Positions 12,001-21,644 of a DNA stretch of 64,000 nucleotides are shown here, one piece after another. The position numbers were made by a program, and so were the translations under genes. The notes beneath the pieces were generated by a model. It ran no database searches. It was not told the DNA's origin and worked only from the letters and a program-made list of their open reading frames with translations. Source of the stretch: Sisyra terminalis (lineage: Eukaryota > Arthropoda > Insecta > Neuroptera > Sisyridae); contig OY292275.1 of the NCBI GenBank assembly GCA_958496175.1, positions 32,565,701 through 32,629,700 on the forward strand, read 5' to 3'. The first letter of the stretch is position 1. Each line of letters begins with the position of its first letter.

Positions 12001-13862
12001 CTTATCTTGGTCTTAAAAAGAATTTCAAAATTGAAATTGGTTTTCATGTGGTTTTGTGTCCTCTAGAAGTCGGATACCAATATTACGTTAATTATTTTTC
12101 AAGAAATAAAAAAATATGGCTTCTGTAATAATAATGTTCAACTTACTGAGGAACAAATCCGGTCAAATAGATTGATAATGGCTGAACTACTTAACAAGTT
12201 CAAATCTGATATCAATTACTAAATGTTAAACAAATTACAATACTTATTTTTTTCAATGATGAAAAACAAATAATTATAAAGATTGTTTATCTGCAGATAG
12301 TCCGTACCTTAGCGAAAACTATGAATTTCAACGCAAATATCTACGAAACACCAAATTCATACGAAGAGAAATGGGGAAGGAAACAGCCAAATGGAATTTT
12401 CAATGGACTTCTTGGAGAAATTGTAGAAAAACAGTCAGATATCGCTTTGGGAGATTTTCACTATACTCCGTATCATTTAGAATTAATGGATCTTACAATT
12501 CCCTATACGACAGAATGTTTAACATTTTTAACACCCGAATCGTTAACTGATAACTCTTGGAAAACTTTAATCCTTCCTTTTAAGTAAATTAATTTTAAGA
12601 AAGCAAAGTTATGTAACAGTTGTATAAAAATATCTCTTTTAGGTTATATATGTGGGTAGGAGTTATAATTGGACTATGTTTGGGTGGATTCATATTTCAT
12701 TTTTTAGCAAAATTCCATCATTACATAGAAGTGAAGGAAGCTGAAATTAAAGATATGGTAAAAGAAGTAGAACCGACAACTACCACTAAAAAAAGTTATG
12801 ATGTTTTAGATAATTACTATCCAGTTAAAAAAGATTATAAACCAGAACAAAAGATTGAGGGTTTATACTTGTTTGGAAATCTAAACAACAGTTTTCTCTA
12901 CACTTTTGGAATGTTATTGGTGGTATCATTGCCAAAATTACCAACAGGATGGTCAATTCGAATGTTAACTGGATGGTATTGGCTTTATTGCATTTTGATT
13001 GTTGTCGCTTATAGAGCCAGTATGATTGCAATATTGGCAAATCCACCGCCACGGTAAGATACCTCAAATTGGAACAAAATTTAAATTGTTTTTATTATTT
13101 CTAATTTTTTTCCATATAAAAAGTGTTACTATTGATACTCTTGAGCAATTGGCACATAGTAAAATTGAATGCGGAGGTTGGGGAGATCAAATTAAAGACT
13201 TTTTCCGTACATCTTTAGATCCAGTTGGTCAAAAAATCGGAGAACATTTCGTGTCGATCGAAAACCCTGAAGAAGCAGTGGCACGAGTCTCAACTGGAAA
13301 ATTTGCCTTTTATGAAAATATATATTTTTTAAAAGCGCTTAGTATTCAACGACAAAGTAACTCATTCCAGTATCAACAAAACGATAATGATACAAGCTCA
13401 AATTCGACATACCACTCGGAAGATAACTCACACAATGTTCATATCATGAGTGAATGTGCAATTCACATGCCTATTTCTATAGGTTTACAAAAAAATTCAC
13501 CTCTTAAACCAAAAGTAGATGAAATTCTACGACGAATAATTGAAGCTGGCCTCATTGAAAAGTGGCTCGGTAATGTAATGTCACCAATTTTAAATGCCGA
13601 AGCACCACAAAGTGATACCGCATTAAAGGCTACAATGAATTTAAAGAAAATGTACGGAGCTTTAGTTGTAATGGGAATTGGTTATGTTATTAGTTCGTGT
13701 TGTTTGATTGGTGAAATATTACATTGGAAGTTTATTGTAAAGAAAAGACCGTATTTTGATAAATATCATTTAAAAGAATACTACAGTATTCGAAAAACAG
13801 AAAAGCAATTACACTCAAATAAAAGAAAGTTTGGGATATTCAGTTATATAGATTGTTGGTAG
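9028..13862 (+). CDS. Ir21a: Ionotropic receptor (IR), Ir21a type
   Basis: Variant ionotropic glutamate receptor, a ligand-gated cation channel of sensory dendrites; Ir21a in flies serves cool and humidity sensing with Ir25a and Ir93a (known for the family; function here inferred). Exons: 9028-9098, 9161-9356, 9417-9565, 9625-10042, 12297-12583, 12643-13053, 13124-13862; 2271 nt, 756 residues, phases consistent. Residues 1-21 form a signal peptide. S1 ligand-binding lobe: about 260-373, with GDFHYTPYH, MDLTIPYTTECLTFLTPES and TDNSWKTLILPF. M1 is at about 375-397, the pore region at 457-473 (SFLYTFGMLLVVSLPKL), M3 at 481-503 ending ASMIAILANP, the S2 lobe follows, and M4 is at about 688-712. 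The canonical iGluR SYTANLAAF stretch is replaced by YRASMIAIL, usual for divergent IRs. The Ir21a label rests on my memory of the S1-M1 block and is less certain than the IR call. Confidence 0.88.
10314..10345 (+). mobile_element. Single terminus of a hAT-like element
   Basis: CAGGGTTGTTCAAAATATGG followed by CCCGCGAAC resembles hAT/Charlie-like termini. The opposite end was not found within the receptor intron, so this is a one-ended relic. Confidence 0.3.
10730..10750 (+). repeat. Poly(A) tract
   Basis: About 21 consecutive A residues inside receptor intron 4. It may mark the 3' end of a retroposon, but no recognisable body precedes it. Confidence 0.7.
11060..11960 (-). pseudogene. LINE relic: RNase H domain and zinc-knuckle tail
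   Basis: Read on the minus strand this intronic block carries, in order, the start of a retroelement RNase H domain (FTVGSKT..GVGAGIWGANLR-like, about 11950-11880; the catalytic Asp of FTDGSK is now Val), IFSDS.AAIKTLE (about 11790), VPGFSGIKGNKEVDEIAR (about 11660-11610) and a CRKCDGEEETA zinc-knuckle-like piece (about 11320-11290). This order is that of the C-terminus of I/R1/Jockey-group non-LTR retrotransposons that carry RNase H. Stops and frameshifts interrupt it, so it is dead. Confidence 0.7.
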
Positions 13863-13869
13863 TATTATT

Positions 13870-14590
13870 CCTATAATATTATGTTTATCTTTCGAAATGT
13901 ACTGAAAATACTACAAAGTATACTGAATTATGGCTTTAGTTGACTCCATATTACACAGAGTCTTTATTCCTTTTTATCACGTATCAATGTCTTTATCGGT
14001 AATTTCTGAGTATCTTGGTAGTAAAATAGATCATTGAGAAAATCTACAAAAGTACGGTTTTTCAGTATACTGAATGACTTGATATTTTATAGTACCTACT
14101 AACAGTGCATTCCGGAAAACAACCTATACCAATCATCATGTAATAAGTAGAGCTTTCCTTAGAATTGAGACTTCTTATTTAAAATAAGTGTACTTAAAAT
14201 GGCAATAAAAATAGCTACATTATTGTTTTGTTTTTTTCTAAGTGAAATCTTTTTTTTCATTCGATAAATTGGTTGTATCCATAATTTAGTTGAAAGTCAA
14301 ATAAAGGACCGAAACGTCGCTAAATTAATAATGAGTATATGGATTTACATCCTTTAAGTCCACTTTTTTATCATTGTTGTGACTTGAAATTTCGTTATAC
14401 GAAAAGCCGACACTTAAAAGAGATAAACGTATAGAAATCTCTGAAATTTAACATACGGTGGAGTGTGATAGAAAACAGCGCCTGCGTATAATGCTGATAA
14501 ATATAGTCGTCCTAACAACCGCGGTGAATTGTGTATTTTTACATTTAAATATCTCATTATTTAAATAAAATCATTTTTCTGTTACGCCAA
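13870..14590. other. Spacer downstream of the receptor
   Basis: AT-rich, no gene recognised. Several A/T-rich hexamers could serve as polyadenylation signals; none stands out. Confidence 0.4.
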
Positions 14591-14596
14591 AATCGA

Positions 14597-14953
14597 ATGC
14601 AGAATATTTTCGGGATTATCAAAAATGAAAAAAAGAAAACAAGACTAAAAAGATCGGAAATAGTTCATTTACGAAGATTTGATAAAATACACACAAAAGG
14701 TATCGCAAATTCTTATCAAGATCAAATTTCAATGGTTTTAAGTGGAGATTTTAATGTAAATATTTCATTTGATGCAACGATCTCTTTGATTGAGTTTGTG
14801 GACATCAAATTTATTTTAAAAATATACAACGATCATATCATATCAATAACGAGATCAAAAACAGTAATTAACGCAGTATTTCAAAAATATATTGATCAAA
14901 TCGAAACTAAAGCCAAAGGATTTATTTCATTCAATTCATTTCATCAAATATGA
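14597..14953 (+). pseudogene. Endonuclease/exonuclease/phosphatase-domain fragment of a transposon
   Basis: A 118-codon open stretch. Its second half contains SGDFNVNI (metal-binding GDFN motif), then LIEFVDIKFILKIYND, an ITRSKTVINAVF block like the TTRxGTxIDAVF block, and a degenerate FISFNSFHQ tail in place of SYFSYH. These are successive motifs of the transposon-type EEP endonuclease. The catalytic Asp of the IDAVF motif is Asn here. Such domains are found in LINEs and fused to the helicase of Helentron/Helitron2-type elements; the fragment is too short to decide. The N-terminal third is not recognisable and the Met is probably not a real start. Confidence 0.6.
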
Positions 14954-15839
14954 TGAATGTCATCGGACCCCCACTATCTTATTTTTTTTTAATGTTTAAA
15001 TCAGCGCTCTCTCGTGATCGTCGTTAGAATTATTCCACTCTATTTTCCAGATATTGACTTAAAGAAAAGAAAATATATTTTGTACAAATATGTCGTAAAA
15101 GGGGTACGAGCACTCGATTAATTGAGGAGAAATGACAATTTAAATTTAACATGGGGTTTATGGAACACGTTCACTCTAATCATACAATCTCAGTGGTGTG
15201 AAATAAATACTATGTTTATGCACTGTGATGTAGTATATAGTGCATTCCAGTAAGGTATGGGTAGATAAGTAAAATAAATGTTTGAAAGTATGTTTTATTT
15301 TTTAAATCACTTATTCAGTTTTCCAAATATAGGCTCATGAAGAACAAAAATTCCAAAACTAACGTTGAAAACTAAAGTTTTGTCTTCTACAATCTCTTCA
15401 AAATCCATGGAACGGAAATATTTACCGAAAATACCTCCTACCAATGGAAGATAAAACGACGCCAGCTTTCGTAGTGAGAAGTCCGGTACAGTATTTTCAA
15501 TACAGAAAAAATAATTGGCTTCGGGCCCCGAGTTTCGACCGAAAAAACTAGTTTCAGTCGGATCCTAGGATTCTGTGGTGTAATATAATAAAAAGACTTC
15601 TAGGAAGGAAAAAATTAGAATTCTTTATAACCTTCTAAAGAGATTTTGTTTTCTGAAGAAACCTCTCTGCATTAATAGGATAAATACATTTCCATGTGAA
15701 TACAGAATATGTAGGAAGAAGAGGAAATTGTCTTTTATGTTCCATTTGACTTATATTTGGCTCGGAACACTCCCAATTATCTGGACACAAGTGCTAGGAA
15801 AAACCCATAAGGGTTCAACTAGTTGGCTTAAGAGACATA

Positions 15840-15985
15840 TCTTAGAAAACAATATCATTAAGCTTAATGCTGGAGAAGTCAAGATGGATGCTCCAAAACT
15901 GTAAAGTTCTGGATTCGAATCTTGTAACGGGCAAATTTTCAATATTCTCAAATTATGAATTTTAATTAACCCTGGAATCGCTAAA
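15840..15985 (+). repeat. tRNA-derived SINE, copy 1
   Basis: A tRNA-like head with the B-box GGATTCGAATCTTG (about 15910) and a body beginning GGGCAAATTTTCAATATTCTC. The same head-to-body order (CAAAACTG..GTAA, B-box, then AAATTTTCAATATT) occurs on the minus strand at 56.7-56.9 kb, so it is a family. The A-box here is degraded. Confidence 0.5.
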
Positions 15986-16709
15986 TACGTTAATTAAATA
16001 TCATAAAACGACGATAAAAATGAAAAAAACATGATTGATTGAAATAGTAACTGGGTAGTGCTGAAGTATACTTGAAGATATATCATAGGAACCTCTTACG
16101 CCTCCAGAAATCAGTACTAAAAACCAATGTCTGCATTAAGCTGAAGAAAATATTTTACAACTTGAAATTTTGAATGATTTATAAAAACATAATGTTATCT
16201 TTAATTTTAGAGTAATTAAACTCAGACAAAATAAAGTGCACTTCGAAAATAATTTGGCATTTGACATAAAAAAAATGTTATAAAACGTCGGGTTTCTATG
16301 ACAAAGAATAAAATTATTCTTTTTTTACAATTATCGTCTACCTCTAATCTAACCGAACGCCATAAAATTCATTTATTTAACCAAACGAAATATAATTTTT
16401 AGTTCAACTTTTAACGAATACGCTTCCTTACCAATCCACTTTTCCATCAAAAAATTATAAACTTCGTTTTTGATTACTATTAAGAAAAGATTAGAAACAC
16501 ATAGTGAGCTACATCTTAAATTTTTCTAGTGTAAATCTGTTGAATTTATACACTAAAACCAAAAAAAAATCATCAATTTTTAAAAATAAATTTTGGTGCA
16601 ATTAATTTGCAACATTTTTTTATGACTTAACAATAATCCAATTTTTTTATTACACAATTACTGCTCACACAATAATAGCTTTATACCCTTTATGATATTT
16701 TCTCGCCCA

Positions 16710-16717
16710 TATAAAAG
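16710..16717 (+). promoter_or_regulatory. TATA box of first acyl-CoA-binding protein gene
   Basis: CATATAAAAGGA about 80 bp before the ATG, with a plausible transcription start near 16740. Confidence 0.55.
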
Positions 16718-16788
16718 GATTTCTTAAAACGATTCATCTTCAAAGTCATTTTTTCTTCTTAACCCTTCGTTCACAACTTCAAATAACA

Positions 16789-17098
16789 ATGAATGAGGTA
16801 TGTTTTTTTAATTTTAATCAATGTTTTAATCATTTTTTTCTGTTTTATTTTATAGCAATTCAAAACTGCATGTGAAAATATTCGTAAAATGACCAAGCGG
16901 CCACCAAATTCTGACATGTTGGAGCTTTATTCTTTATTTAAACAAGCAACTCTTGGTGATTGCAAAGGACAACCTGCAAATGACATGGAATCAAAACAAA
17001 AATGGGAAGCTTGGAATTCAAGAAAAGGCATGAAAATGGAAGAGGCTATGGAGGCTTATGTGAACAAGGCTACAATGATGATGAAAACCTATGCATAA
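16789..17098 (+). CDS. Acbp: Acyl-CoA-binding protein, divergent paralogue
   Basis: Small cytosolic four-helix protein that binds and buffers long-chain acyl-CoA. Two exons: 16789-16797 (just Met-Asn-Glu) and 16856-17098; 252 nt, 83 residues, slightly shorter than the usual 86-90. Ligand-contact residues expected for ACBP are present: Tyr and Lys in ELYSLFKQA, Lys in SKQKWEAWN and Tyr in MEAYV. The nine-base first exon is supported by the AG at 16854-16855 and by the same exon organisation in the paralogue at 29.06 kb. The region between FKQ and KWEAW (TLGDCKGQPANDMESKQ) differs from the canonical GD.n..RPG.lDlkGKaKW pattern, and the C-terminal helix is unusually rich in Met. Confidence 0.93.
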
Positions 17099-17183
17099 AA
17101 TAATTTTTACTTTTTCTGTATTAAAGAACACAACGACGTAATTACATCAACTATTATTTAAAATTTCACGCAAATTCAATAAT

Positions 17184-17227
17184 TACATACAATACAATAC
17201 AGTACAATTCAATACAATACATACAAT
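17184..17227. repeat. CAATA-type microsatellite
   Basis: Imperfect tandem (ACAAT/CAATA) units directly downstream of the acyl-CoA-binding protein gene. Confidence 0.7.
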
Positions 17228-17454
17228 AATAAAATAAGCATCTACCATACCATTTTTGTTTTTCGCTATACCTAAGTTTACCCTATACCGATTCAAGGTT
17301 TATAAAAACGGCTAAAAATCACTTGAAAAGAGGAAAAAAATGTATCCTGAGCTAATTGTTAAAAATCTTATGCCTAAATTTTTGTTGAAAAGTAATTTAA
17401 AAAAGAATTTAAATCTCACTAAAAATTCTGAGCATAAAAATCCTATAAAAGAAT

Positions 17455-19095
17455 GTGTGAATAGTATGGCGGGCTAGCAGAGTACAAAGAAAATGAACAC
17501 TTAAATTTGAGTGAATGTCAGTGTTATCTAATATAAATATAATTATTGTCATAATTTTGAACTAACTGATTGTTGTCATTGGTTTCACTGTCATTTCATT
17601 TTCATTGAATTGTCAATTTTTGCTATTTGTCAGTGTTGGGCTGTGAATATTTCCCAAAAAATTACGAATTTTCAAATAATAGATTATATTAGCCGCTCAT
17701 ATCTCTTTTAGCGACATCAATATCTGACAACGTTGCATTTTTTCCTTTTTTTATTTTGCTTTTATTAACTCAGTTTGTTGTTTGTTTGTAAGGTACGGAG
17801 GTTATAATCTCATTTTTCACCTGCTTCGTAGTATTTTATCGTGCTAAATTTCGAAATTTGACTAATTTTCCAAATTAACATAAATCGGAACAACTCTGAA
17901 TACACTTTTCAGCAATGCATTTCATCGTTTGTGAAATTGAAATTTTCCCACGTTCAAGAGGCGACGTTGAATTTTTTACTTTGTTTTTAGTTTGATTCGT
18001 ATCTAAATCAGGCAATAATGAAAATTTACTAAGAAAAAAGCAAATTATACGATAATAGAATATAATTAACAAAAGATCGCGAATTGTATGAAAATAAAAA
18101 AAGATTTTAAAAACCTCACTTCTATTGATGAAATACATTAAAAAAGAAAAAATATATTTACTTACTGAATCTTCGTACCGATTGCACCATCAATATTAAG
18201 ACAAAATAAGCCTACTAATGAGAATCGTTAGCTATCTAGTTGTACATCAATGTGAGGGGTGTTCCACATAACCAAACGCACCCCTCGCTTTGATACACAA
18301 CTTGATAGCTAATGATTCTCATTAGTCGGCTTATATTGCTTTAATATCGATGGTGCAATCGGTACGAAGATTCAGTTAATAAATTATTTTTTTCCCTTTT
18401 AAGTGTATTTTATAAGTCGTGAGGTTTTGAAATATTTTTTTAGTATTTTTAATTTCCCCTTTTTACTAGTTTTTCAATGTATTTTTAGTATCAATTTTGT
18501 CAGTTATTGTCTAAAATTTTAACTTACTGATTGTTGTCGTTTTTTCAACTGCTATTTCGATTGCCATTAAATTGACTCACGTTGATATGTGCCTGTGTAG
18601 GTAAGCAATCGGAGTTCTTTTCAAAGGTAAATATTTAATCAATGTATAAATGCTTGGTGGTTATTAAACTTTACAACGGATTCATGTGTTGTCATCGAGA
18701 GTAAGCAGTTGTTTCAAAATTCAGCACGATAAAGTGCTATGAAGCAGGTGAAAAATGAGATTATAAGCTCCGTGCCGTACAAACTAACAACAACGTAAGT
18801 AATAGAAGTAAAGTAAAAAAAGGAGAAAATGCAACGTTGCCAGATATTGATGTCGCTAAAAGGGACATGAACCGCCAATTTAATCTATTATTTGAAAATT
18901 AGTAACTTTCTGGGAAATATTCACAGCCCAACACTGACAAATAGCAAAAATTGACATTTCAATAAAAACGAAATGACAGTTGAAACCAATGACAACAATC
19001 AGTTCGTTTAAAATTAATACGATAAATATATTTGTGTTAGATACACTGAAATTCATTCAAATTTAAGTGTTTATATTCTTGCCCATTCTTCATAT
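17455..19095. mobile_element. Long foldback element
   Basis: Outer arms about 17455-17860 and 18715-19095 are inverted copies of each other (shared blocks: CTGATTGTTGTCATTGG, TGTCAGTGTTGGGCTGTGAA, ATAATCTCATTTTTCACCTG). Further in, about 18080-18260 pairs with 18265-18440: CGTACCGATTGCACCATC near 18175 and its inverse near 18355. Only about 200-300 bp on each side between these blocks is unpaired. Each outer arm contains one half of the palindromic MITE seen at 51.7, 59.6 and 62.6 kb. No transposase is present; the 87-codon minus-strand ORF at 17875-18138 lies within the repeat. Confidence 0.75.
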
Positions 19096-20921
19096 GCTCT
19101 ATATTATTTGCCTACTCTATTATATTGATATTAAAAGCAAAAATTGTTTTAACAATGGTATCATAGTTTAATTACCACAAACTACTAATAACTGACATGC
19201 CATTTCAGGCAATACCGAAAGATACTATGACAGAGGATTAAAAATATTTTTTTAACTACGCCTGATAAGTATAACTTTTCACGCGCGTCGAGAAGTATGG
19301 TAAAAACTGGTATGTGTATACCAGTTTTTTTTTATAATAGTCCGACAAAGAACTAATAAGTATTTTAAATAAATATTTAAAACCAAAAAAATATACATTT
19401 TGAAAATTATTTAAACTAATCTACTACTTCATTGATATATGTAGATAAAATAATAATTTTTGTAGATATGAGAACATATTCATCATTTCAAATACATTCT
19501 CTTATCGAAAGGTTATAGAAGTCTAAACTTCAAGAACAAATAAAAGCCTATCATTGTGGAGGTTCAAATATTAATCATAAAATATTCATAAAAGGGTTGA
19601 AAACTAGCTTTATATTTTAACTAAAACTCCAACTTTGATCTAAATTATCATAACTTTTGACTATTTTTTTATTGATAAATTGTAACAATCCTACACCAAT
19701 TTAAAAATTTTATGACTTTAAAACTTTACCACAGGTAAAAAATTTAAGTGTATCTATTCACCAAAAAAATTTTGGGAGTTGGAGCCAGTAGATATACCTA
19801 CAGTTTAAAAGTCCCGACTTCGTCCCGATCTAATAAATAAATCCTACACATTTATCATACGCATGTAACTATTTTTAGATTAAAATACGTATGTTTTCTC
19901 ACTCCTCAGGATAATATTTAATCTAGAAAATAAATGTCACTTTATGGATGTAAGAAAATTACGCATTTACTAAAGTATTTCAATTGCAATTTAATAAGTA
20001 GTTTACAGTAATAAGAAAGTTCTTTCATTAGTAATTTTATCTAGAAATTTAATGTACATAAATATCGTTTTGAAATACTGCTGCAATGAAATTTTTTGTA
20101 TTGTTTTTGATTATGATTTTTTCTCAGAAATAAATTATTAAGGTGAAGGAAACTTATATATTGTTTAGTATAGTTCATTTATGAACTCAATCAAGAAATC
20201 ATTAAAAACAATAGAAATATAAGCTAATATTAAAATAAGAATTATAAAAAATATGAAATGGGTAATTTGCAAAGTAATTTCTTTTAATTCTTATGCAGAT
20301 AACCCCATTTTACGATAACTATCGTTTTGACTACAATATCAAGCAAGCAATGTTATATTACGAAAATATTATTCACAAATGATCAACTTAATGTGCAATG
20401 TACATTATACTCTTACGTTTTTACTTTCGTTATATTTGACTGTTTCGCTTGGATTTGTGGTTTTGGACATACAACAATAAAAAAAAATATGTTATTACAC
20501 AAACGTTTATTAATTTCTCCCTATACACTTATTTATTTATTTATAACAATCGTTTATCTCTCTATTAAACTCTAATTGCTAACTGATAAGTAATTATAAC
20601 TAATTTGTAACTGATTATTCTCCACCTACAACCAACCTGTTTTATAGTGGTTCAGACATGCTCCAGAATGTTTGATTTTCCCGATTGTTCCATCTTTGGC
20701 ATATTCGAATCTAATTTTTACTATCTATCCTTCTTTCCCTTAAATCAAAATTCTCACGAATGCAAGTCCAAATCTGCAATTCCTTACGTTCGTAAAGTTC
20801 TGAGTGAATAATTGTGGGGAAATCATTGTTATGTCATATGATTGAAAGTCAATTTAAAATTCTTATAATTTTTGTGTACATAAATATTCATTTTAGTGTT
20901 TATTAGTGTTAAAACTACACT

Positions 20922-21164
20922 CAGTGGCGTAGCGTGCATTTTTACTGCTCTGGGCCGACCAGAAAATCGCCGCCCCCTATTTTCATTATTGGTCAAAAAA
21001 ATTGGTAAAAAGTTAAATACTTTAATTACTTAAAAATATACCCTTCGATTTTTCTCAAAGCAAAATCTTTTATGTTATTACCGATGTCAGTACAACGCCC
21101 CATTTTCATGTGCCACCGGGGGCCATTTCTACCCTCCTTATGCACTCATCACGCTACGCTACTG
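20922..21164. mobile_element. hAT-type MITE
   Basis: Termini CAGTGGCGTAGCGTG and, inverted, CAGTAGCGTAGCGTG; 243 bp. The flanking octamers ACTACACT and CCTACATT match at 6 of 8 positions, an aged hAT target duplication. The terminus resembles that of the 2.5-kb hAT relic. Confidence 0.7.
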
Positions 21165-21197
21165 CCTACATTTTTTATTAGTAATAATGTGCTATTG

Positions 21198-21402
21198 CAG
21201 TAGTAGTCAAACTTTTTTATATCACAGCCCCTTAATTCAAAAAAAAAAACTATAGCTCCCTTTTCCAGAAATTTTAGGCCTTAGTAACCAACAGTTGTTT
21301 AATTATGTACCATTAGTTTTATTATTATAGAAATATTTCACGGTTTTCTGGCAGGAGCTCCACGACTTCTTAGGAAGCCGGGCTCCCTAGTTTGAGAAGA
21401 AG
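21198..21402. mobile_element. Probable second hAT-type MITE
   Basis: Left end CAGTAGTAGTCAAAC and inverted right end CTTCTTCTCAAAC. The flanks TGCTATTG and TGCTCTAG agree at 6 of 8 positions. The termini are only partly alike, so the call is tentative. Confidence 0.4.
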
Positions 21403-21644
21403 TGCTCTAGTGTAAGACCATGGTTAAATAAATAACTAGTAAACATTAGACATAAAATAAAATAGTATTTAAATTAATTAATGAAATATGCTTTTTTTAA
21501 TAAGGGCCGGTATTTACATTTTTAGATAATGGCATTTATCTTTCAAGTAAAATTTTATCCGGAAGACAAAGAAAACATACGTATTTTCATCTAACAGTAG
21601 TACTATATGTAGGATAAATGTGTATAATTTATCTAGCTGTTACA

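Larger units (their letters stand above)
19835..21640. mobile_element. Degenerate inverted-repeat element
   Basis: About 125 bp at 19835-19965 and the inverse at 21505-21640 share blocks such as ACACATTTATC, AAAATACGTATGTTTTCT and GGATAA..TTTA in the same order. By eye they are roughly three-quarters identical. The interior holds two small hAT MITEs and no convincing gene. The element type is unknown. Confidence 0.45.

Noticed and set aside
19291..19330. 12-bp hairpin AAAACTGGTAT / ATACCAGTTTT followed by a T run, resembling a terminator
   Set aside because: Rho-independent terminators are not expected in an insect nuclear genome and no gene precedes it; chance or repeat remnant.
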